From a bacterium UBA2214 (GTDB lineage: Bacteria > Zhuqueibacterota > Zhuqueibacteria > Residuimicrobiales > Residuimicrobiaceae): a DNA stretch of 15,634 bases. Location of the stretch: positions 1 through 15,634 of the forward strand of contig DCUM01000083.1 in NCBI GenBank assembly GCA_002327255.1. The letters are read 5' to 3'. The notes beneath the pieces were generated by a model, which worked only from the letters and a program-made list of their open reading frames with translations, searched no databases and was not told the DNA's origin. Position 1 is the first letter of the stretch; each line of letters begins with the position of its first letter. Of the stretch, positions 1 to 6,964 are shown in pieces. Made by a program: the position numbers and the translations under genes.

Positions 1-453
1 TACGCATTTTTCGGATGATCCTCAAATTAATCACTTAAATTATTATTATATGCTTCGTGTGCTGGGTTCGTGTGAAATTTAAGTTTTGAAACCTGTTGTA
101 CCCAATCATATGGTGTTTAAATTACAGCGATTGTTACCCTGTTTTATGAATCATTCAGGTTAACTGGCGTCCGCGGAGCGTCACCGCAAAAATAATGATA
201 ACGTTATGGGCCCCATCAAACCACGCTTGATGGTACGGCTGCGGCTGGCATTTTCTGATTCGATCGCACAGGTTCTCAGAAATCAGGACGACCACAGATT
301 GGTCATGGGGACCTCTCTGTTCGAGAAAATAGGCAATGCTGCTGTGTAAATCAAGCATAATCATGGCCAATTTTATGGTTTGTCACACGATCGGGGCAAA
401 TTTCAATGCGGGTGCTCCGCAGGGATGCCCGCCGTGATTTCTGAAACGAATAA
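1..453. other. AT-rich leader region, no recognisable gene
   Basis: This stretch is visibly AT-richer than the coding DNA that follows. The only open frames are short minus-strand ones (about 71 codons at 155-370 and 64 codons at 351-545). Neither has a ribosome binding site, and the longer one would need a TTG start or an internal ATG. Their translations match no family I recognise. A small hairpin (arms 213-219 and 227-233, 7 bp each) is present but could be chance. I see no tRNA, IS end or CRISPR repeat. It may be an ordinary intergenic region or the tail of an accessory segment extending left of the window. Confidence 0.5.
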
Positions 454-487
454 ATAACTTGATCCTGTACGTTTTTCAAGTTATATT
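454..487 (+). promoter_or_regulatory. Promoter with overlapping inverted-repeat operator
   Basis: A sigma-70-like promoter is visible: -35 TTGATC at 459-464, a 17-base spacer, and -10 TATATT at 482-487. The start of transcription would be near 494, giving a leader of about 33 bases before the ATG at 527. A perfect 9-bp inverted repeat, ATAACTTGA at 454-462 and TCAAGTTAT at 476-484, overlaps both promoter boxes. Its arms are 22 bases apart centre to centre, about two helical turns, as expected for a dimeric repressor. The boxes and dyad are seen; repressor control is inferred. No regulator gene lies next to it. Confidence 0.55.
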
Positions 488-526
488 CACCAAAATCCCT
501 GCACAACCGATAAAGTTGCAGCGTAT

Positions 527-1600
527 ATGAAAGAATGTTTGTCACTGTGCCTTCATGTCTTCAGCGGCACCGGGAATTCACTGCGCGCCGCCCATTGGCT
601 GGCCGAAGGATTCGGCTGGGAGCGGAGCCGCCTGGTACGCATCGGCAGGGCGAAAGCGCCGGTGACATCCCCGGCGCCGGATTCGCTCACCGGATTCATT
701 TTCCCCACCCATGGATTCACCGCGCCATGTATCGTGCTGCGTCATGCGCTCAGGATGCCGCGGACGCGACGTGCACCCGCATTCATCATCGCCTCCCGGG
801 CAGGGACCTGGCCGGGATTCCTGCTGCCGGGGCTCTCGGGCAATGCCATGTATCTGGTGGCGCTGATTTTGCTTTGCAAGGGATATCATATCAGGGGTTT
901 GCGCGGACTCGACATGCCCTCCAACTGGATGTCGCTGCATTGGGGACTCTCGCAGCGCCATGCCGCAAAGATCATAGCGCGGGGCAAAAGAGATATCGAA
1001 AAATTCGCAGGGAAAATTTTCGCTGGCCGGCGGCATCTTTTGTCTCTGAATAACCTGCTGGAATTGGTTCTCGGCATCGCCTTCTTCCCCATCTCTGCCG
1101 CCTATCTCATCCTCGGACGGTTCTGCCTCGCCAAGCTCTTTTACGCCAACTGGCGATGTACGGGGTGCGGCCAATGCGCCAGGGATTGTCCCGTGGGTGG
1201 CATCATTCTCAAAGGAAATGAGGTCAAAAGGCCCTTCTGGACCTTCGCCTGCGAGAGCTGCATGCACTGTATGGGCTATTGTCCCGAAAAAGCAGTGGAG
1301 ACGAGTCATCCGCTGGCGATCGTGTTCTATTACACAGGCACATTCTCGCTGGCCGGCGCCCTCAGCGCCTGGCTGATGCGTTCGCATCTGCTGACCGTGT
1401 CTCTGCAAAGCGCATTCTGGTTCAGAGCGGTGCATCTGCTGATCAACTATGGGTATATGCTGCTCTCCTTCTTTCTGGTCTATTGGTTGTTCTACCATCT
1501 GGTACGCATCCCGGCTCTCAACAGACTCTTCACCTCTCTGACCCTTACCCATTATTACCGGCGTTACCACGAACCGGGCATGATCCGGAAAGATTTTTGA
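527..1600 (+). CDS. EFR1-type flavodoxin/ferredoxin fusion, membrane-associated
   Basis: This 357-residue protein resembles the EFR1 family, in which an N-terminal flavodoxin-like fold is joined to a two-cluster ferredoxin. The flavin phosphate loop FSGTGNS is at residues 12-18 and a second flavin-side loop, FPTHGFTAP, at 59-67. Eight cysteines in two classic sets, C211/C214/C217/C221 and C242/C245/C248/C252, should bind two [4Fe-4S] clusters. Hydrophobic stretches near 176-200, 262-284 and 302-326 suggest membrane anchoring around the ferredoxin part, which is more than I expect for the family. The start is chosen because it leaves the usual short lead before the flavin loop; no Shine-Dalgarno is obvious. 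It is a single gene with its own promoter and a terminator after it. A redox role is likely, but the partner and substrate are unknown. Confidence 0.8.
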   Translation: MKECLSLCLHVFSGTGNSLRAAHWLAEGFGWERSRLVRIGRAKAPVTSPAPDSLTGFIFPTHGFTAPCIVLRHALRMPRTRRAPAFIIASRAGTWPGFLLPGLSGNAMYLVALILLCKGYHIRGLRGLDMPSNWMSLHWGLSQRHAAKIIARGKRDIEKFAGKIFAGRRHLLSLNNLLELVLGIAFFPISAAYLILGRFCLAKLFYANWRCTGCGQCARDCPVGGIILKGNEVKRPFWTFACESCMHCMGYCPEKAVETSHPLAIVFYYTGTFSLAGALSAWLMRSHLLTVSLQSAFWFRAVHLLINYGYMLLSFFLVYWLFYHLVRIPALNRLFTSLTLTHYYRRYHEPGMIRKDF

Positions 1601-1652
1601 ATGACAGAGCGACCTAAAGTCCAGGCTGCGCATTCCACCTTTATACCTGCAA

Positions 1653-1686
1653 AAAAGGGTTGCTCCCTCACAGAAGCAACCCTTTT
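1653..1686. terminator. Bidirectional intrinsic terminator between EFR1 gene and rpsA
   Basis: A perfect 12-bp stem (1653-1664 with 1675-1686) encloses a 10-base loop and is flanked by an A run on the left and a T run on the right. It can therefore stop transcription from both sides. It lies about 50 bases after the EFR1-type gene and 18 bases after the rpsA stop codon, between two convergent genes. Confidence 0.9.
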
Positions 1687-1703
1687 CATCACCCATCCTA
1701 TAC

Positions 1704-3866
1704 TTATTCTTCGCTTTTCTTCTTACGCGTCTTCTTGACTTTTTCTTCCTCTACCGTTTCTTCCGGCTCGGCCACTGGTTCAGCCGCAGCCGCTTCTTCC
1801 GGCTCGGCCACTGGTTCAGCCGCAACTGCTTCTTCCGGCTCGGCAACCGGTTCAGCCGCAACTGCTTCTTCCGGATCGGCAACCGGTTCAGCCGCAGCCG
1901 CTTCTTCCGCTCCGGTTGGTTCAGCCGCTTCCAAGGGTATGGCTGGTTCCGATTCGGCGGGGGGTTCTTGCGGTGGTGCCTCAACGGCTGCTGCTGCCGC
2001 CATCACTTCTTCGGTTTCGATGGCGGTCTCAGCCGGTTTCAATTCCGCTTTGGCATCCCTGGCTTCGGCTTTGAGTGCATTTTTCTCCGAGAGGACGATC
2101 TTTTTGTTTTCCTTGTTGAACTCGATGACCGAAAGCGTCAGTTCATCATCGATCTGATAGCCATCCGCCGGCTTGCTGAGGTTCTCCTTGGCCAGCTGCG
2201 ACATGGGCACAAAGCCATCCACAGATTCGGGCAATTCAACGATGAGTCCCTTTTCAATGAGACGCACAACCTTGCCGCCGGTGATGGCGCCGGGCGTGTA
2301 CTTGTCCTCGAAAAAGTCCCAGGGATTGTCCTGTGTCTGCTTATACCCCAGGGAGATGCGGCGGTTGTCACGATCGACATTGAGGACAATCACTTCGATT
2401 TCGTCCCCTTTTTTCACCACTTCGCCCGGGTGACGAATCTTTTTCGTCCACGAGAGATCGCTGATATGGATCAGACCATCGATGCCATCCTCCAGTTCGA
2501 CGAAGGCGCCGAAATTGGTGAGATTGCGCACCTTGCCGGTATGACGGGTTCCGACCGGATAGCGTTCCGCGAGGGTCTGCCAGGGATCCGGCTCCAGCTG
2601 CTTCAAACCGAGCGAAATCTTGCGCTCGTCTTTCATGATGCTGAGGACCTTGGCGTCGACCATTTCACCGACCGCCAGCACCTTGGAAGGATGCTTGATG
2701 TGCTGTGTCCAGGACATCTCGGAAATATGTATGAGGCCTTCGACGCCTTTTTCCAATTCGACAAAAGCGCCGTAATCGGAAATGCTGACCACTTTTCCGC
2801 GCACCACGGAAGTGACCGGATATTTACTCTCGACGTTTTCCCACGGATGTGGTTGCAGCTGTTTCAAGCCCAGAGAGATGCGATCCTTGTCGTCGTTGAA
2901 ATCGAGCACGACGACCTTGATCTTCTCATCGAGGGCAACCACTTCGGAAGGATGCGCCACACGACCCCAGGAGAGGTCATTGATGTGCAACAGGCCGTCC
3001 ACTCCGCCCAGGTCGATGAACACACCGAAATCGGTGATGTTCTTGACAGTGCCTTCGAGAATCTGACCTTTCTGCAGATCTTCGAGGATTTTTTCACGCT
3101 GTCCCTTCATCTCCTCTTCCACCAGAACGCGGTGGGAAACGACGATGTTCTTGCGCATGTTGTTTATTTTGACAATTTTAAAATCCATGGTCTGACCGAT
3201 CAGGGCATCGAAATCCCGGATGGGCCGGACATCTATTTGAGAACCAGGCAGGAAGGCATCGACACCGGTGAGATCGACCACAATACCACCCTTGATGCGG
3301 CGCATGCACTTGCCCTGGACGATCTCGCCGCTTTCGTAGGACTTGTTGACCATATCCCAGACGCGCATAAAGTCCGCTTTTTTCTTGGAGAGGATGAGCA
3401 TGCCATCCGCGTCTTCAATGTCATCGATGAAGACCTGGATATTATCGCCGACCTTGATTTCGCTGACGTCACCGAACTCGTCGATGGGAACGGTTCCCTC
3501 GGACTTGAAGCCGATATCGACGGCGACTTCCTTGTCGTTGATGGCCAGCACTTTGCCGGTGACAACTTCGCCGGAGACGAAATCCGCCAGCGTCTCCTCG
3601 TAGAACTTGAGCATTTGCTCCATTTCCTGCGCAGAATATTCGTTCTCCGCTGCATCAAGTTCTTCCAGGGATACGGTCGATTTTTTGCTTTCCGTTTTCT
3701 TTTCCTTGGGCACTTCCTGTGCTGGGGTCATTACCGTTTCTGCGATTGTTGCCACCACATCCACATCGGGAGGGGTGGCGGATTGTTCTGGATCACCTCC
3801 TTCTTGCAGCGGATAGGTTTGCCCTTCATCTTCACTGGGCAGGTTAGGTTTGGTTAGTTCGTCCAT
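1704..3866 (-). CDS. rpsA: 30S ribosomal protein S1
   Basis: Ribosomal protein S1 binds mRNA on the small subunit and helps start translation. This 720-residue version has six S1 RNA-binding domains at about 97-162, 178-247, 265-335, 352-422, 437-508 and 525-594. Domains 3-5 carry the typical pattern of GxV, GAFVEL or GVFIDL, GLxHIxxLSW and ISLGxKQ. It is longer than E. coli S1 (557 residues) because of an acidic N-terminal extension of about 95 residues and a 120-residue Ala/Pro/Glu-rich tail. The tail contains four 12-residue repeats (consensus EPVAEPEEAVAA) and ends in a Lys/Arg-rich segment. The ATG has a strong Shine-Dalgarno, AAGGAGGA at 3876-3883. The gene is last in the scpA-to-rpsA block, 64 bases after ispH, and ends at a terminator. 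The identity is clear; the role of the tails is unknown. Confidence 0.96.
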   Translation of the reverse strand: MDELTKPNLPSEDEGQTYPLQEGGDPEQSATPPDVDVVATIAETVMTPAQEVPKEKKTESKKSTVSLEELDAAENEYSAQEMEQMLKFYEETLADFVSGEVVTGKVLAINDKEVAVDIGFKSEGTVPIDEFGDVSEIKVGDNIQVFIDDIEDADGMLILSKKKADFMRVWDMVNKSYESGEIVQGKCMRRIKGGIVVDLTGVDAFLPGSQIDVRPIRDFDALIGQTMDFKIVKINNMRKNIVVSHRVLVEEEMKGQREKILEDLQKGQILEGTVKNITDFGVFIDLGGVDGLLHINDLSWGRVAHPSEVVALDEKIKVVVLDFNDDKDRISLGLKQLQPHPWENVESKYPVTSVVRGKVVSISDYGAFVELEKGVEGLIHISEMSWTQHIKHPSKVLAVGEMVDAKVLSIMKDERKISLGLKQLEPDPWQTLAERYPVGTRHTGKVRNLTNFGAFVELEDGIDGLIHISDLSWTKKIRHPGEVVKKGDEIEVIVLNVDRDNRRISLGYKQTQDNPWDFFEDKYTPGAITGGKVVRLIEKGLIVELPESVDGFVPMSQLAKENLSKPADGYQIDDELTLSVIEFNKENKKIVLSEKNALKAEARDAKAELKPAETAIETEEVMAAAAAVEAPPQEPPAESEPAIPLEAAEPTGAEEAAAAEPVADPEEAVAAEPVAEPEEAVAAEPVAEPEEAAAAEPVAEPEETVEEEKVKKTRKKKSEE
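1765..1908 (-). repeat. Four 36-bp tandem repeats within the 3' end of rpsA
   Basis: Four head-to-tail units of exactly 36 bases lie at 1765-1800, 1801-1836, 1837-1872 and 1873-1908. Neighbouring units differ at only two or three positions. They encode 12-residue units reading about EPVAEPEEAVAA near residues 655-702 of S1. A degenerate partial copy follows at 1909-1932. Such near-identical units usually arise by slippage or unequal recombination, so copy number may vary between strains. Confidence 0.93.
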
Positions 3867-3905
3867 TGATTTTGTTCCTCCTTTTTATGATAACTGGCCC
3901 AACTG

Positions 3906-3932
3906 GACCGAGTTTTTCAAGCTAAAACGGTC
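3906..3932 (-). promoter_or_regulatory. Hairpin in the ispH-rpsA gap
   Basis: GACCG (3906-3910) pairs with CGGTC (3928-3932), and a T run pairs with AAAA (3924-3927) inside it, with a 2-base bulge and a 7-base loop. It starts at the ispH stop codon and lies about 40 bases upstream of the rpsA start. No T run follows on the minus strand, so it is not a normal terminator. A direct repeat AACTGG (3892-3897, 3901-3906) lies beside it. It could be an rpsA leader structure or an RNA-processing site, but this is only a possibility. Confidence 0.3.
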
Positions 3933-4788
3933 ATGGCAGCGTTAGAATAAGCTGACGCACTTCCTCGAACTGCCAGACGGGTGTTGAAGCGCCGCCGCTG
4001 ATGCCCACCACATCCGCCCGGTCGAACCAGCACGCCATGAGTTCCTGCGGTGATTCGATCTTGTGGCTGCGCGGATTGTTTTGCTGGCAAATTTCGAATA
4101 ATACCCTGGAATTTGAGCTTTCGCGACCGCCGACGAAGATGAGTACATCCACCGCTGCCGCAAACGTGCGCACCTGATCGTAGCGGCGGCTGATAAAACG
4201 GCAGGTTGTATCGAGAATCTGCGCGTCCTTGTGCGAAGCCGCCACTTCAGCGCTCAAAGCAGCAAATTTTTCGGCGCCAATGGTGGTCTGTGCCACCACC
4301 AGGGTGGGCCGTTTGGGATCAATACGAGTGATATCCTCCCGGCTTTCTATGACCACGCCGCGATGATCACAATGCCCCGACAGGCCGATCACTTCGGCGT
4401 GATCCTTCTTGCCGATGATCACAATCTGGTAGCCCTTGTGATGGTACTCGGCCACGCTTCTCTGCACCCGTGCCACGGTCGGGCAGGTGCCGTCAACGGC
4501 AATGACGCCGTTCTCGTGCAATCTCTGCGCCACCGCCATCCCGACACCATGGGTGCGCACCAGGACTTCCTGACCGGCCAAAGCATGCAGGGTGCGATCA
4601 TCTTCGGCCAGATTTTGTGGGACGGTACACAAACCCTTGTCCTGCAGGCGGCCGATCTCGCGGTCGTTGTGAATGAGGGCGCCGAGCGCGGTGATCTTTT
4701 TTCCCGCAGCGAGGCGTTCTTCGACCAGCGCGACGGCGCGTTTGACGCCGGGACAGAAACCGGCGTGGCTATCGATGATCACCCGCAT
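3931..4788 (-). CDS. ispH: 4-hydroxy-3-methylbut-2-enyl diphosphate reductase (IspH/LytB)
   Basis: IspH performs the last step of the MEP isoprenoid pathway, reducing HMBPP to IPP and DMAPP with a [4Fe-4S] cluster. At 285 residues it has normal length. The three cluster cysteines are visible as C12 (GFCPGVKRAV), C102 (DGTCPTV) and C196 (DTTC). The active-site residues H40, H80, H130 with E132, T168, the S224-S225-N226-S227 group and S268 all fall in the expected motifs. The gene starts one base after the cmk stop codon, with a weak GGGAAG site inside the cmk end, so translation is probably coupled. Proximity of ispH to rpsA and cmk recalls Clostridia, where IspH and S1 can even be fused; here they are separate genes. 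Confidence 0.96.
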   Translation of the reverse strand: MRVIIDSHAGFCPGVKRAVALVEERLAAGKKITALGALIHNDREIGRLQDKGLCTVPQNLAEDDRTLHALAGQEVLVRTHGVGMAVAQRLHENGVIAVDGTCPTVARVQRSVAEYHHKGYQIVIIGKKDHAEVIGLSGHCDHRGVVIESREDITRIDPKRPTLVVAQTTIGAEKFAALSAEVAASHKDAQILDTTCRFISRRYDQVRTFAAAVDVLIFVGGRESSNSRVLFEICQQNNPRSHKIESPQELMACWFDRADVVGISGGASTPVWQFEEVRQLILTLP

Positions 4789-4789
4789 A

Positions 4790-5482
4790 TCATACTTCCC
4801 GGGCGCCCTGTGCGATCGCCTTGCGGACGATCAAGGCCACTTGTTGTGGAATCGTCAGTTCCGTGGTATCGATTTCCACACAATCATCCGGTTTGCGCAA
4901 CGGGCTCACATTGCGTTGACTGTCGTCGGCGTCGCGTTTGCGGATTTCTTGCGCCAGCACCTCGGCATCGAGATGGATTCCTTTCCTCGTCAGTTCCTGC
5001 ATGCGCCTCCGGGCGCGGGCTTCGATCGAAGCGACCAAAAAAATCTTGAGATCAGCCAGGGGGAAAACCACGGTGCCCATATCGCGTCCTTCAGCAACGA
5101 TGCCGCCCTTTTCGCCCATGGTGCGCTGCTGTTTCAGGAGAGCAGCACGAACGCCGGGATTGGCAGCTACCGGGCCGATGGCGCGCGAGACATCCGGCAT
5201 GCGAATGGTTTGTGTCACCTCTTTCCCATCGAGCCGCACGATGAGACCATTCTCCGCGGGTTCCAGCGCAATATGAACGCCCTGAGCGATGTGCGCCAGA
5301 GCTCGCTCGTCCTGCAGATCGATTTCCCGTTCCAGGGCCGCCAGAGTCACTGCGCGGTAGAGGGCGCCCGAGTCGAGGTGGAGATATCCCAGCCGCCGCG
5401 CGACATGACGGGCGGTGGTGCTTTTGCCGGAACCGGCTGGTCCATCGATGGTGATGACGAGCCGTTTGACCGTAGCATTCAT
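4790..5482 (-). CDS. cmk: Cytidylate kinase
   Basis: Cytidylate kinase phosphorylates CMP and dCMP with ATP, recycling pyrimidine nucleotides released by RNA turnover. The 230-residue length is typical of the bacterial enzyme. The P-loop GPAGSGKS is at residues 14-21, the nucleotide-binding segment LDSGALYR at 36-43, the EGRDMGTVVFP motif at 131-141, and the lid region with RDADDSQR at 183-190. The start codon overlaps the rluB stop codon in an ATGA arrangement (4-base overlap, 5479-5482), so it should be translationally coupled to rluB. It sits between rluB and ispH. Confidence 0.96.
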   Translation of the reverse strand: MNATVKRLVITIDGPAGSGKSTTARHVARRLGYLHLDSGALYRAVTLAALEREIDLQDERALAHIAQGVHIALEPAENGLIVRLDGKEVTQTIRMPDVSRAIGPVAANPGVRAALLKQQRTMGEKGGIVAEGRDMGTVVFPLADLKIFLVASIEARARRRMQELTRKGIHLDAEVLAQEIRKRDADDSQRNVSPLRKPDDCVEIDTTELTIPQQVALIVRKAIAQGAREV

Positions 5483-6198
5483 GCGCCCTCACAGCTGAGT
5501 TTGACGCTCTGTTTCAGGGCGATCACTTCCCTCTGCTCCAGATAGCGCCATTGTCGCCGTGGGACGCCCTGAACATCGAGGCAGCCGAAGCGGATGCGAT
5601 TGAGGGTCTGCACGTGGTAGTTGAGGGCGGCAAACATGCGGCGCACCTGTTGCTGACGGCCTTCGCGCAATTCGACTTCCACCTGGCGCCGTGAATCGGC
5701 AAAAAAACGCGCGCTGCAGGGCTGCGTGGGACCGTCTTCGAGCAAGAGCCCGGCTGTGAATTTTCTCAGATCCCTTTCCGTGAAATCGCGATCCAGTGCG
5801 GCGCGATACACTTTTGCCACCTTGAAACGGGGATGCATGAGCCGGTGGGCGAGTTCGCCGTCGTTGGTCAGCAGCAGCACCCCGGTGCTGTTGATATCCA
5901 GCCGACCGACGGGAAAGATACGCGGTTCAGCCGGTACCAGTTCGAGGACCGTTTTACGGCCGTGTTCATCCATGGCCGTGGTGACATAACCTTTGGGCTT
6001 ATTTAAAAGAACATAAATATGATCGGCGGCGGGACTGACGGGCATGCCATCGACCCGCACCTGGTCGCCATCGTGTATGGTCACAGCCAGGGAATGGAGC
6101 GTTTCACCGTTCAGCGTGACTCTGCCCTCGCGTACAAGTTCTTCGGCCTTGCGGCGTGATGCGAGACCGCAGGCAGCGAGATAGCGGTTAATGCGCAT
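5479..6198 (-). CDS. rluB: Pseudouridine synthase, RsuA/RluB/RluE/RluF family
   Basis: This enzyme family converts specific uridines of rRNA to pseudouridine. The 239-residue protein has an N-terminal S4 RNA-binding domain (about 1-48, MRINRYLAACGLASRRKAEE) and a catalytic domain from about 60. D101 in GRLDINSTG is the catalytic aspartate, followed by LLLTNDGELAHRLMHP. The frame is open further upstream to 6273, but I start at 6198 because the S4 domain begins immediately there. That ATG overlaps the scpB stop by 11 bases and has GAGG about 8 bases upstream. RluB acts on the 23S rRNA; the context with scpAB and cmk is the usual RluB neighbourhood, but the exact target uridine cannot be told from sequence. 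Confidence 0.92.
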   Translation of the reverse strand: MRINRYLAACGLASRRKAEELVREGRVTLNGETLHSLAVTIHDGDQVRVDGMPVSPAADHIYVLLNKPKGYVTTAMDEHGRKTVLELVPAEPRIFPVGRLDINSTGVLLLTNDGELAHRLMHPRFKVAKVYRAALDRDFTERDLRKFTAGLLLEDGPTQPCSARFFADSRRQVEVELREGRQQQVRRMFAALNYHVQTLNRIRFGCLDVQGVPRRQWRYLEQREVIALKQSVKLSCEGA

Positions 6199-6964
6199 GT
6201 GCCGGATCCTCGCCGCCGCTGTCCTCTGTTGAGAGGGGCTGCGGGGAGAAGGGTGCTGTTTGTGGCGTCGCAACGCCGCCCGGGTTCAAAGTCGCCGCCA
6301 CGGCTCCGTCAGCCGCGGGGGCGATGGATTCAGCGCCGGAGTGCATGGCTTTTTCGAGTTCGGCTTCATCCAGCGCCTCTTCTTCATCCTGGAGTATTTC
6401 TTCCTCCGGAATTTCCCTGATGGCGTTTTCACCCTCTCCCTGGGCGAGGAGTTCCTCGATCTCTTTGGGCTTGGGCAAATCCGAAAGTTCGTTGATGCCA
6501 AAATAGTGCAAGAACTCCCGGGTGGTGCTGAAAAGCAGCGCGCGTCCCTGCCCTTCGTCGCGGCCGGAGATGGTGACCAGCTTGCGTTCGAGGAGATTCT
6601 TGATGACGCCATCGACGTTGACGCCGCGAATGGCCGAGACCTCCACCCTGCTGATGGGTTGTTTGAAGGCGATGATGGCCAGTGTTTCCAGCGCAGCACG
6701 GGTGAGACGGTTTCGCTCGCGGCCGATGAACATCTGTTTGACCCAGCGCGCGTAATCCGGACGCGTGGCAAATTGAAAACCACCGCCGACTTTTTTTAGA
6801 AAGATGGAACGGCCTTCCAGATCATTGGCCAGATTCCCGAGGGCCGCTTCGATGTCGGACTTTTCGACATCTTCCAGGATCGCCTTCAACTGGTTGAGCG
6901 AAAGGGGTGTGTCCGAAGCGAAGATGAGCGCTTCGAGAATGCCTTTGAGTTTATTCTGCTCCAT
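6188..6964 (-). CDS. scpB: Segregation and condensation protein B
   Basis: ScpB is a winged-helix protein that joins ScpA and SMC in the condensin complex organising the chromosome. Two winged-helix domains are visible at about 5-80 and 85-160, the second with the typical ALETLAIIAFKQPISRVEV stretch near 91-109 and the RGVN turn at 113-116. The protein has 258 residues, compared with about 190-200 in many bacteria. The excess is a C-terminal tail from about 168, first very acidic (PEEEILQDEEEALDEAELE) and then Ala/Pro-rich. The start overlaps the scpA end by 14 bases, with AGAAGG upstream. Confidence 0.95.
   Translation of the reverse strand: MEQNKLKGILEALIFASDTPLSLNQLKAILEDVEKSDIEAALGNLANDLEGRSIFLKKVGGGFQFATRPDYARWVKQMFIGRERNRLTRAALETLAIIAFKQPISRVEVSAIRGVNVDGVIKNLLERKLVTISGRDEGQGRALLFSTTREFLHYFGINELSDLPKPKEIEELLAQGEGENAIREIPEEEILQDEEEALDEAELEKAMHSGAESIAPAADGAVAATLNPGGVATPQTAPFSPQPLSTEDSGGEDPAHAH

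Noticed and set aside
213..233. 7-bp hairpin in the left spacer as a terminator
   Set aside because: It has no T run after it on either strand and is short enough to arise by chance.
155..370. 71-codon minus-strand frame in the left spacer
   Set aside because: It needs a TTG or unsupported ATG start, has no ribosome binding site, and resembles no family. Homology support would be needed to keep it.
578..1696. 372-codon minus-strand open frame opposite the EFR1-type gene
   Set aside because: It begins in the terminator and lies antisense to a gene with two perfect ferredoxin motifs; its translation looks random.
1765..1908. CRISPR-like array
   Set aside because: The 36-bp units are directly abutting, have no spacers, and are in frame within rpsA.
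1660..2157. Ser/Ala/Gly repeat protein on the plus strand
   Set aside because: It is only the opposite-strand reading of the 36-bp repeats in rpsA, and it starts inside the terminator hairpin.
1968..3857. 629-codon plus-strand open frame opposite rpsA
   Set aside because: It is antisense to a complete six-domain S1 gene whose codon pattern explains it. The translation has no family signature and no ribosome binding site.
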